Shown: one piece after another, positions 1 to 6,404 of the stretch
Position numbering within the stretch: position 1 is the first letter of the stretch
How the letters are laid out: each line of letters begins with the position of its first letter
DNA from: Terriglobia bacterium
GTDB lineage: Bacteria > Acidobacteriota > Terriglobia > UBA7540
Assembly (NCBI GenBank): GCA_030036915.1
Contig: JASHSC010000235.1
Span: 1-7,914, forward strand
Reading direction: 5' to 3'
DNA length: 7,914 bases
Program-made: the position numbers and the translations under genes
The notes under the pieces: generated by a model
Database searches by the model: none
The model's input: the letters and a program-made list of their open reading frames with translations, nothing else
What the model was told of the DNA's origin: nothing

Positions 1-2523
1 AACCAATACGGCATTGGACTTGAAACCGTCAGGTCGGTTCTGGCCAACGCCAATTCCAATACGCCCAAAGGCCATTTTTCCGACGGCCAAAGGCGGTGGG
101 AAGTGGGGGCTAACGACCAATTGTTTAAGGCCAAGGATTATCGCCCCCTGATCGTTGCCTATCACAACGGGTCGACCGTGAGGATCAGTGATATCGCCGA
201 TGTCGTGGACTCGGTCGAGGACCTCCGCAACGCCGGATATGCCAACGGAGGCAGGCCCTCGGTTCTGGCGATCATCTGGCGGCAGCCTAATGCCAATATC
301 ATTGACACCGTGGACCGCATTCGCGCGCAACTTCCCTTCCTGAAGGCTGCCATCCCACAAGCTATAGATCTTGGCGTGGCCATGGACCGAACCGTCACCA
401 TCCGGGCATCCGTTAAAGAAGTCGAAAGAACCCTAGTGATTTCGGTGATTCTGGTGATTCTGGTGGTTTTCGTTTTTCTTCGGAATGTGCGCGCCACGAT
501 CATCCCCAGCATCGCCGTACCCGTGTCGTTGATTGGCACCTTCGGGGTCATGTACCTCTTGGGGTTCAGCCTAGATAATTTGTCGTTGATGGCGCTGACC
601 ATTTGTACGGGGTTTGTGGTGGATGACGCCATTGTGGTGATCGAAAATATTACGCGGTATCTCGAAAAGGGAATGGCTCCTTTCGAGGCCGCTCTCAAAG
701 GGGCGGAGGAAATCAGTTTTACGGTTTTGTCCATCAGCATTTCGCTGATTGCAGTTTTTATTCCACTGCTTTTGATGGGTGGCATCGTGGGCCGTTTGTT
801 TCGCGAATTCGCCGTCACCCTTTCTGTCGCCATATTAATTTCCATGGTGATTTCACTCACCACCACACCCACGATGTGCGCGCACCTCATCCGCCCGCAT
901 GAGAAGCACGGCCGGCTGTATCTTACAGTTGAGCGGGCGTTCCAGGGGGTTGTGAATGCTTATGGAAGATCCCTGTCCATCGTTCTCCGTTATTCTGCCG
1001 TCACATTGGGCGTGCTGTTGGCCACGGTGGCGCTCACGGTTTATCTCTATATTCACGTGCCCAAGGGTTTCTTTCCTCAGCAGGACACCGGCCGCATCGT
1101 GGGTGCGATTCAAGCTGACCAGGACACCTCGTTTCAGGCGATGAACAAAACTCTGCTGCGAATAGTCAAAATCGTAGAGACGGACCCGGCGGTGGATACG
1201 GTCGATGGATACGTGGGCGGAGGAACCATGAATGCCGGGCGGATGTTCATTTCCCTCAAGCCCCTGGAAGTGAGGAAAATCGACGCCGACCGGGTAATTG
1301 CGCGATTGCGGCCCAAATTGTTGAGCATCCCCGGCGCCTCGCTCTACATGCAGTCTTCGCAGGATGTCCGCGTGGGTGGCCGGTCGAGCAACGCCCAGTA
1401 CCAATACAGCATGGTGAGCGAAAATTTGCGGGACCTCGTTCGATACGGGCCGCAGATGCTGACCGAGCTGAGGACCATTCCTCTGATTGCTGATGTCAGC
1501 AGCGATCAGCAAAATCATGGGTTGGAGGCCATGGTTCAATACGATCGCAAGACTGCCGCGCGCTTCGGAATCTCCTCCCAGTTGATTGACAATGTTCTTT
1601 ATGACGCTTTTGGCCAGCGCCAGGTATCCACGATGTACGGCTCCTTAAACCAATATCACGTGGTTATGGAGGCGGCCCCGCAATACTGGCAAAATCCCCA
1701 GTTCCTGAATGAGATTTTTGTGAAGTCTCCTGGGGGAGACGAAGTTCCGTTGGGTGCCATCGCCCATCACGCTCCCCAAACCGCGCCTCTGGCCGTCAAC
1801 CACCAGGGGCTCTTTCCCGCGGTGACGATTTCCTTCAATCTGCGTCCCGGGGTGGCGCTGAGTGACGCTGTAGATGCGATTAATGCCTCGGCGTCCCGCG
1901 TCCGCCTTCCCGGGACCATCACCACGGGATTTGCCGGAACGGCACAGGCCTATCAGCAGTCCCTGGGCACGGAGCCGCTGCTGATTGCCGCCGCGCTGTT
2001 TTCCGTCTACATCGTGCTCGGCGTGCTGTACGAAAGTTATATCCACCCGGTCACAATTCTTTCCACTCTGCCTTCTGCCGGAGTCGGCGCCTTGCTGGCC
2101 CTGATGCTCACGGGGACGGAGCTCTCCGTCATTGCCATCATCGGAATTATTCTGTTGATCGGGATCGTCAAGAAAAACGCCATCATGATGGTGGATTTCG
2201 CGCTGGCCGCGGAGCGGACGGAGGGGAGGAACTCTCGCGATTCAATTTACGAGGCGTGCCTGCTGCGATTCCGCCCCATTTTGATGACCACCATGGCAGC
2301 CATTCTGGGCGCTGTGCCTCTGGCGCTGGGCACAGGAACGGGTTCGGAATTCCGCCGCCCGCTGGGAATTGCCATAATCGGAGGGTTGACAGTAAGCCAG
2401 TTGCTTACCCTCTATACGACGCCCGTCGTATATCTCTATTTTGACCGGCTTCAGGTATGGTGGCGGCGGCGTATCCACGCGGAACCCCCCGAATTGCCCG
2501 GCGATCTGCTTTCCGAAACTTAA
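1..2523 (+). CDS. mdtC: RND multidrug efflux permease, MdtC-like (5' end outside window)
   Basis: Inner-membrane subunit of a tripartite proton-driven efflux pump that works with a periplasmic adaptor and an outer-membrane channel. The reading frame is open from base 1, so the gene starts upstream; 840 residues are visible against about 1,040 for the family, so roughly the first 200 (TM1 and part of the first periplasmic domain) are missing. A GTG at 103 is internal, because the codons before it already encode family sequence (YGIGLETVRSVLANANSN). Visible parts are the rest of the first periplasmic domain, TM2-TM6 with the proton-relay Asp pair in GFVVDDAIVVIENI (codons 622-627), the GRLFREFAVTLS segment, the second periplasmic domain, and TM8-TM12 with the relay Lys in KKNAIMMVDFA (codon 2173). 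Phrases such as DSVEDLRNAG, IDL..AMDRT.TIRAS and GFSLDNLSLMALTI recall E. coli MdtC more than MdtB or AcrB; this subtype call is from memory. Substrate unknown. An adaptor and MdtB-like partner may lie upstream. Confidence 0.95.
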   Translation, partial: NQYGIGLETVRSVLANANSNTPKGHFSDGQRRWEVGANDQLFKAKDYRPLIVAYHNGSTVRISDIADVVDSVEDLRNAGYANGGRPSVLAIIWRQPNANIIDTVDRIRAQLPFLKAAIPQAIDLGVAMDRTVTIRASVKEVERTLVISVILVILVVFVFLRNVRATIIPSIAVPVSLIGTFGVMYLLGFSLDNLSLMALTICTGFVVDDAIVVIENITRYLEKGMAPFEAALKGAEEISFTVLSISISLIAVFIPLLLMGGIVGRLFREFAVTLSVAILISMVISLTTTPTMCAHLIRPHEKHGRLYLTVERAFQGVVNAYGRSLSIVLRYSAVTLGVLLATVALTVYLYIHVPKGFFPQQDTGRIVGAIQADQDTSFQAMNKTLLRIVKIVETDPAVDTVDGYVGGGTMNAGRMFISLKPLEVRKIDADRVIARLRPKLLSIPGASLYMQSSQDVRVGGRSSNAQYQYSMVSENLRDLVRYGPQMLTELRTIPLIADVSSDQQNHGLEAMVQYDRKTAARFGISSQLIDNVLYDAFGQRQVSTMYGSLNQYHVVMEAAPQYWQNPQFLNEIFVKSPGGDEVPLGAIAHHAPQTAPLAVNHQGLFPAVTISFNLRPGVALSDAVDAINASASRVRLPGTITTGFAGTAQAYQQSLGTEPLLIAAALFSVYIVLGVLYESYIHPVTILSTLPSAGVGALLALMLTGTELSVIAIIGIILLIGIVKKNAIMMVDFALAAERTEGRNSRDSIYEACLLRFRPILMTTMAAILGAVPLALGTGTGSEFRRPLGIAIIGGLTVSQLLTLYTTPVVYLYFDRLQVWWRRRIHAEPPELPGDLLSET

Positions 2524-2527
2524 TGGC

Positions 2528-3919
2528 TCAAAGGGCGCGCAGCCATTCGAGCAGGGCGTCCGCTTGCTCCGCGGGCACTCCTTGCGCCCACCGGCATTCA
2601 CTTCCCTTGAGCAGAATCAACACCGTTCCTTCCGCAGTAGATCCAATTAACTCTTCGTCGCTGGAGCGCTTGTCAGCAACTAGGCCGGGAAACCGGTGGG
2701 TGAGAATCGCGGAATAGTCCCGGAAAAATTGGTGCGCCGCTTCCGCGCTCGCCCATTGCACGCGCGCAACCAAAGTGTACCCTTTCCCATCCGTGCGCTC
2801 GTAGAGCAGATACTGGTCGGCCACCCATGCCGGGCTGAGAGATTTGGCTTCGTCGTCGGAATCAAGCTGGCCAAGGAGGGAGTAATATCCGAGTTCGCCC
2901 AGGGTATTCCCGTGAAGAAAGCGCAGCCCGGGATTTCCTTCGAGCGCGCGCGGATGGGGCAGCTTGATCTTCGGAAATTCCTGGTGATCGAAATACGTCT
3001 TGGGGTCGAAAATCTGCTTGGTGTTCTCAGGCGGATGCTCGAATAGCGCGCTGAGACTTTTCCACCCGTCCGCTTCCAACCCCGTCTGAATGAAGCCCGC
3101 GCCTTGAACGTAGGGAAAGGTAGCTTGCATGCGGAAGAAGTAGGGGGCATGCGAGTACGCGGGGAACTCGTCAAACTGCTGGTGAACGACTTCATCCATG
3201 AGGTCGGAAAGTGAGGGCAGCCCCGTAATGCCCAATGCCCCAGTCATGCGCTGCAACATGGCCACGGTGGCCTCCCCCTCCACAACCGCCTGACGCGCGT
3301 CGGTGGCATCGTCATCGTCACGGGCGCCGTGGAGGTAGGCTTCCAAGTCCCAGCTTTGATCCTGCAGTGCGTGGGTGAGCTCATGCGAGAGAATCAAGTC
3401 CTGCGTGTCCGCCGGGCTCCAGTCGGCAATAAACATGGTCTTTCGCTTGGGGTCATAAAGGCCGGCCGCCTGCTCCGTGTAGAAATTAATCAGGAATTTT
3501 TCCAGGTTGAAATCCTGCGGCACCAGTCCCAGGGCGCGCACGAGGGCCTCCTGGGCGTGCAACTCCTCGGGCTTCGTCTCCTCGTGAATATTTTCGACCA
3601 GGTACTTTTCGATTTCCTTGCGGTTGATGATCTGCTTCTTGACGGGTGATTTGATAGGCAGGCCGGTAATCTGACTCATTTGCTGAAGAATCTTGTCGGC
3701 CTGGGCAAGGATTTCCTGGCGGTTTTGATCCTGTGCGACGGCGGCTTGTGCCCGGATCAGGAACATACTGATCAGGAGCATGGAGGAAAGAGCGGCGATC
3801 CCGCGCCAGGAAAGGCCTCTCACCACAGAGTGCACAAAGACCCACAGAGGGATCTTTCTCTGTGCTGCTCCGTGATCTCTAGGGTGAAAGCTTTTCATGA
3901 CTTGTTTGACCCGCTCCAT
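2528..3919 (-). CDS. Predicted exported zinc metalloprotease with HExxH motif
   Basis: I recognise the motif type, not a named family. The 463-residue product has HELTHALQDQ at residues 179-188 (bases 3371-3385 encode HELTH), the zinc-binding and catalytic signature. An EGEAT stretch about 31 residues further on (E214/E216) is placed like the third, glutamate zinc ligand of gluzincins. The N-terminus looks like a signal peptide: hydrophobic core at residues 41-55 (IAALSSMLLISMFLI), then RAQAAVAQ with possible AxA-type cleavage, so the mature protein should be periplasmic, secreted or anchored. The n-region is abnormally long because residues 12-33 are encoded by a palindromic repeat. The start is uncertain: M1 (3919) or M8 (3898) keep the whole signal, M47 (3781) would cut the hydrophobic core, and none has a well-spaced Shine-Dalgarno sequence. 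The residues after 220 have no motif I know. It converges on the efflux gene with a 4-base gap and diverges from rnpB. Substrate unknown. Confidence 0.85.
   Translation of the reverse strand: MERVKQVMKSFHPRDHGAAQRKIPLWVFVHSVVRGLSWRGIAALSSMLLISMFLIRAQAAVAQDQNRQEILAQADKILQQMSQITGLPIKSPVKKQIINRKEIEKYLVENIHEETKPEELHAQEALVRALGLVPQDFNLEKFLINFYTEQAAGLYDPKRKTMFIADWSPADTQDLILSHELTHALQDQSWDLEAYLHGARDDDDATDARQAVVEGEATVAMLQRMTGALGITGLPSLSDLMDEVVHQQFDEFPAYSHAPYFFRMQATFPYVQGAGFIQTGLEADGWKSLSALFEHPPENTKQIFDPKTYFDHQEFPKIKLPHPRALEGNPGLRFLHGNTLGELGYYSLLGQLDSDDEAKSLSPAWVADQYLLYERTDGKGYTLVARVQWASAEAAHQFFRDYSAILTHRFPGLVADKRSSDEELIGSTAEGTVLILLKGSECRWAQGVPAEQADALLEWLRAL
3821..3886. repeat. Palindromic CACAGAG-type repeat, copy 1, inside the protease gene
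   Basis: CACAGAG occurs at 3824-3830 and 3843-3849 and its complement CTCTGTG at 3858-3864. The left arm (3821-3852) and the reverse complement of the right arm (3853-3886) align over most of their length, beginning CACC and ending GGTG, so the unit is an imperfect inverted repeat. It is 66 bases, exactly 22 codons, and encodes residues 12-33 of the minus-strand protease. Related copies lie near 6258-6321 and 7771-7892. No transposase is present; a small non-autonomous or REP-like dispersed element is the likeliest explanation. Confidence 0.75.
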
Positions 3920-3934
3920 TCACGAGACTATCAT
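3906..3934 (+). promoter_or_regulatory. Sigma-70-type promoter of rnpB
   Basis: A -35 hexamer TTGACC (3906-3911) and a -10 hexamer TATCAT (3929-3934) are separated by 17 bases. The predicted transcript start, 7-9 bases after the -10, falls at 3941-3943, matching the first base of the RNase P RNA P1 helix. The -35 overlaps the first codons of the divergent protease gene if that gene starts at 3919. Confidence 0.75.
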
Positions 3935-3935
3935 A
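3930..3935 (-). promoter_or_regulatory. Possible -10 element for the divergent protease gene
   Basis: Read on the minus strand these bases give TATGAT, five of six to the -10 consensus, overlapping the rnpB -10 on the other strand. No good -35 is seen 15-19 bases upstream, so support is weak. If used, transcription would begin near 3922, giving an almost leaderless message for the ATG at 3919 or a leader of about 25 bases for the ATG at 3898. Confidence 0.25.
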
Positions 3936-3942
3936 AGAATCT

Positions 3943-4397
3943 GCGCGGGCAAGCCGGGTGATCGCTGCTTCGCCTTAGCGTTCCGATGCACGTGGTCGGG
4001 ACAGGCAGGGGCGGGGGAGAGGAAAGTCCGAACTCCGCAGGGCAGTGTGCTCGCTAACGGCGAGGGCCGAAGGGGGATTCCTGATTCGTCGGGGCGTACG
4101 CCTTCGGTACGGAAAGTGCCACAGAAAATATACCGCCCGTCTTTTGACGAGTAAGGGTGAAATGGTGCGGTCCCGCTTCGGCGGGAATTAAAGTAAGAGC
4201 GCACCGCTCCGGTGGCGACATCGGGGGCACGGCAAACCCCACACGGAGCAAGACCAAATAGGAGGGGAGGGGCGGCCCGTCCCGTTACAACCCTCGGGTA
4301 GGTCGCTGGACCCCGCGAGCAATCGCGGGGCTAGAGGAATGATCACCGTTCCGCCTTCCGGCGGAAAACAGAATTCGGCTTACAGGCTTGCCCGCGC
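3943..4397 (+). ncRNA. rnpB: RNase P RNA, bacterial type A
   Basis: Catalytic RNA of ribonuclease P, which with the RnpA protein removes the 5' leader from pre-tRNAs. The ends are set by a perfect 13-bp P1 helix (3943-3955 with 4385-4397). Conserved blocks read in order: GAGGAAAGTCCG near 4018, GGGCAG, CCACAGAAA near 4119, GTAAGGGTGAAA near 4151, TAAGAGCGCACC near 4194, GGCACGGCAAACCCC near 4225, GAGCAAGACCAAATAGG near 4246, and ACAGAATTCGGCTTA near the 3' end. The P4 strands CCGAA (4028-4032) and TTCGG (4374-4378) pair, where E. coli has CCGGG and CCCGG as I recall it, so the change is compensatory. GGGTAGG at 4296-4302 keeps the GGT that pairs with the tRNA CCA end. At 455 bases it is longer than the E. 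coli RNA (377). Part of the extra length is a TTCG-capped hairpin at 4171-4186 that extends P12. Open reading frames across it are spurious. Confidence 0.97.
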
Positions 4398-4547
4398 TGT
4401 TTTCAATAACTTACATGACTTATCGCCTCACTTGTGACACCGGTGTGACAAGTTCGGAAGGCTTACCGTCCAACAGCAAAGGGAGTACACACAGCAGGGT
4501 ATGAGGCTGCCCTGTAGCTATAGCGACGATCAGGTGGGGGATAGGGT
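4398..4547. other. Intergenic region between rnpB and the 209-residue gene
   Basis: No gene is seen. No hairpin plus T-run terminator follows rnpB; only TGTTTT follows the P1 strand. The stretch contains the near-palindrome at 4431-4452 and a weak small hairpin (CAGGG at 4495-4499 with CCCTG at 4510-4514). A purine-rich GGTGGGGGATAGGG at 4533-4546 may serve as ribosome binding site for the next gene. No clear -35/-10 pair was found. Confidence 0.5.
4431..4452. promoter_or_regulatory. Near-perfect 22-bp palindrome, possible operator or hairpin
   Basis: The halves CTTGTGACACC and GGTGTGACAAG are inverted copies with a single mismatched pair (G opposite G at 4436 and 4447), centred on the perfect 10-bp palindrome ACACCGGTGT. 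Because of that mismatch the site also holds a direct repeat, TGTGACA at 4433-4439 and 4444-4450, 11 bases apart (about one helical turn). No T-run follows, so an intrinsic terminator is unlikely. A dimeric regulator site for the downstream gene is possible; no known consensus is matched with confidence. Confidence 0.4.
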
Positions 4548-5177
4548 TTGGACCTCAGATACTTCTTCGACAGGAAGCTTAATGTGCTGAAAGAATTTCA
4601 CGAAACAGCCAAATTGCCATTCGACCAGATCATCAAGGGCGCACAGGTCGAATACGAGCAATGTCTCGATGAGGATCCGCCGATGGAATTAATGGAAAAA
4701 TACCAGAAGGCCTATGCGTGCAAAAACCTCTTGGGACAAGCCTGTCTTAGTGCCCTTCAGCAGATTCTTAAAGAATATCGCAGAGAGTACCTTGAGGACC
4801 GTACGTGCTGGACGGAGGCAGAGAGTATTATCGCGAAGTATAAGAAAAAGGGCTGGTTGCAGGGGTACAGAATCGCTTTCCGAGATTTGCTGGATTGCGA
4901 CTGGGAAAAGGCTCCCACGCCTTTCTCGGTGTTGGAAGAAATAGTCCTTGCAAGAAATGCGATCCAACATGAAGGCCGTATTGCCGTGCTCCATCAGCGC
5001 CGAGACGGACAGTACAAAACAAAATATCCGATAAGTTTGTTTTCTGACGGGGCGTTTCCTGATCTGATTTCGGTAACGGAGGACACCCTTTGTTTGGCTA
5101 TGAGTGCGGTAGAGGAATTCGTCACATGGCTAGAGAAAGGTCGTTTGGAACCAAGGGGTGGGCGCGTCATTCCTTGA
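4548..5177 (+). CDS. Hypothetical protein with HEPN-like RNxxxH motif
   Basis: I do not recognise this 209-residue protein as a named family. It looks soluble, mostly helical and charged, with no signal peptide or membrane segment. The notable motif is ARNAIQHEG, with RNAIQH at residues 136-141. This fits the R-x4-H (RNxxxH) signature of HEPN domains, many of which are metal-independent ribonucleases in toxins and defence systems. The motif precedes a final helix-rich stretch (EDTLCLAMSAVEEFVTWLEKG), as in small HEPN proteins. Nuclease function is inference from one motif. The start is TTG at 4548: an in-frame TAG at 4542 rules out an earlier start, and GGGGGA lies 6 bases upstream; GTG 4584 or ATG 4683 are alternatives. 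Its base composition is visibly more AT-rich than aroA or the DUF1080 gene, which would fit horizontal gain. No cognate partner gene (such as a MNT nucleotidyltransferase) is adjacent, so it stands alone. Confidence 0.7.
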   Translation: MDLRYFFDRKLNVLKEFHETAKLPFDQIIKGAQVEYEQCLDEDPPMELMEKYQKAYACKNLLGQACLSALQQILKEYRREYLEDRTCWTEAESIIAKYKKKGWLQGYRIAFRDLLDCDWEKAPTPFSVLEEIVLARNAIQHEGRIAVLHQRRDGQYKTKYPISLFSDGAFPDLISVTEDTLCLAMSAVEEFVTWLEKGRLEPRGGRVIP

Positions 5178-5241
5178 CTTCTTTGATTCAGCGAGGAAGC
5201 AGCGGTTACAAACTGACTCCGATTCGACACACGAATTTTGT

Positions 5242-5246
5242 GGAGG
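5242..5246 (+). promoter_or_regulatory. Shine-Dalgarno sequence fixing the DUF1080 gene start
   Basis: GGAGG sits 7 bases before the ATG at 5254. The frame is open further up, to an ATG at 5158 that overlaps the preceding gene, but that one would place 32 poorly conserved-looking residues before the signal peptide. The ribosome site and the signal peptide beginning MRTRALRLILS both favour 5254. Confidence 0.8.
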
Positions 5247-5253
5247 CATATCC

Positions 5254-6210
5254 ATGCGCACTCGTGCTTTGAGATTAATCTTGTCAGTGGTGATTTTCAT
5301 ACCCCTGGGTCTCTTACGGGCGGTGGACTCCGCAGGCGACGATGCCTTTCTGGGCCGATGGGACATCACGGCGACGGGCACCCGGTCAGGATTGCCGCGG
5401 ATTTGCTGGCTGGAGTTGAGGCACGAGGGAGGCGTGCTGAAGGGCCGCTTCAACGCCGGTGGCGGCGCGGTATTCGATCTGCCGCAAGTGATGATCGCCA
5501 ATGGCCAGTTGGGGTTCCAGTACCCGGGCGGGCGGCCGCCCAACCAGTCTCCGCAAGTCTGGCAAGCGACGATGCAAGACGGCCGTTTGTCGGGCATGGC
5601 GCTGGTAAACGGGCAGACGCTGCCCTGGAGTGGCGAGCGCGCGCCCGTGTGGCCCCTCACCTCACCCGCAAGAAAGCCCGGCGAGCCGATTGAACTCTTC
5701 GACGGCAAGGACGTCTCCGGCTGGCTCTGCCAGGATCCGCACCACCCCATGGGCTGGTTCGTCAAGAACGGCAATCTGATGAACGAGGGCAAGAACGCCT
5801 GCAACATTTATTCCGAGCAAAAGTTCGAGAACTTCACGCTGCATGTCGAGTTCAACGTCGATGAGGACAGCAACAGCGGCGTTTATCTCCGCGGCCGGTA
5901 CGAAATCCAAATTCTCGATGGCTATACTCGCCCCATGGATGTGCACAGCCAGGGCGCGCTTTACGGTTTCATCGTTCCTTCCGCCAAAGCCGACAAACCG
6001 GCGGGCGAGTGGCAGACCTTTGATATCACCCTAATCCTCAATCACGTTACCGTGATCGAGAATGGAACCAAGATCATTGATCATGCCGAAGTGCCGGGGT
6101 TAACCGGTGGAGCGCTGGATGCCAATGAAAAGGACACTGGGCCGATCATGCTTCAGGGCGACCACGGCAAGGTGGAGTTCCGCAAAGTGCGCCTGACGCC
6201 GTTGATTTAA
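5254..6210 (+). CDS. Secreted DUF1080 (3-keto-disaccharide hydrolase type) protein
   Basis: A 318-residue exported protein. Residues 1 to about 27 form a signal peptide (basic start, then LILSVVIFIPLGLL). A first beta-rich part, about residues 30-140, starts AFLGRWDITATGT and has short strand-like repeats rich in G, W and aromatic residues. It is followed by a DUF1080 domain from about residue 146: ELFDGKDVSGW near its start, GVYLRGRYEIQILDG at 209-223, HSQGALYG at 231-238, and GKVEFRKVRLTPL at the end. DUF1080 proteins are concanavalin-like beta sandwiches, and some members hydrolyse 3-keto glycosides in sugar catabolism. The exact substrate cannot be read here, and no oxidoreductase partner that would make a 3-keto sugar is in the window. 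A 76-base gap separates it from the preceding gene, so it probably has its own expression. A strong hairpin follows 5 bases after the stop. Confidence 0.9.
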   Translation: MRTRALRLILSVVIFIPLGLLRAVDSAGDDAFLGRWDITATGTRSGLPRICWLELRHEGGVLKGRFNAGGGAVFDLPQVMIANGQLGFQYPGGRPPNQSPQVWQATMQDGRLSGMALVNGQTLPWSGERAPVWPLTSPARKPGEPIELFDGKDVSGWLCQDPHHPMGWFVKNGNLMNEGKNACNIYSEQKFENFTLHVEFNVDEDSNSGVYLRGRYEIQILDGYTRPMDVHSQGALYGFIVPSAKADKPAGEWQTFDITLILNHVTVIENGTKIIDHAEVPGLTGGALDANEKDTGPIMLQGDHGKVEFRKVRLTPLI

Positions 6211-6215
6211 GAAAA

Positions 6216-6237
6216 CTGGGCGCGGGGGCGCGTCCAG
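6216..6237. terminator. GC-rich hairpin after the DUF1080 gene
   Basis: A 9-bp stem (6216-6224 with 6229-6237, one G-T pair) closes a GGGG loop, beginning 5 bases after the stop codon. No T-run follows on the plus strand, so it is not a classical intrinsic terminator in that direction. On the minus strand the stem is followed by TTTTC, but no minus-strand gene ends here. It may stabilise the 3' end of the DUF1080 message or act as a weak terminator. Confidence 0.45.
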
Positions 6238-6257
6238 CAGGTAAACAAGAAAGACTT

Positions 6258-6321
6258 ACAACTGAGATCGCAGAGAAACACAGAACTGGTTTCCTCAGTG
6301 ATGCACTGTTGGTCTGTGGTG
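6258..6321. repeat. Degenerate CACAGAG-type palindromic repeat, copy 2
   Basis: Lies in the gap between the DUF1080 gene and aroA. The left arm contains GAGATCGCAGAGAAACACAG and the right arm TTTCCTCAGTG then GGTCTGTGGT. The right arm's reverse complement (ACCACAGACCAACAG and on) aligns loosely with the left arm (ACAACTGAGATCGCAGAG). It is more decayed than copy 1. The rest of the 194-base gap (6211-6404) holds the hairpin above and no clear promoter; no good ribosome site precedes aroA. Confidence 0.55.
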
Positions 6322-6404
6322 ATCGCTCCCCTTGAGTCGCGCCCGGACTCCGCCCGTGAATCTTTATCTTTGCAGTCCGCAGCACCCTCCCCTAAGATGA
6401 AGGC

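Noticed and set aside
162..890. 242-residue minus-strand frame
   Set aside because: Lies antisense to the conserved RND permease, is rich in S, T, R and M, and has no recognisable domain: a shadow.
853..1539. 228-residue minus-strand frame
   Set aside because: Antisense to the RND periplasmic domain; rich in H, R and Q from GC-rich codon shadow, with no motif.
103..2523. The efflux gene starting at the GTG at 103
   Set aside because: The frame is open to base 1 and the 34 earlier codons match the family, so the true start lies outside the window.
3897..4257. Short frames on both strands across rnpB
   Set aside because: The sequence is accounted for by RNase P RNA structure; the frames are chance.
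4398..5177. Integrated mobile element at the rnpB 3' end
   Set aside because: No integrase, and no duplication of the rnpB 3' end was found further downstream; base composition alone is not enough.
5158..5253. Upstream ATG for the DUF1080 gene
   Set aside because: It overlaps the previous gene, lacks a ribosome site and puts 32 residues before a clear signal peptide; ATG 5254 has GGAGG at good spacing.
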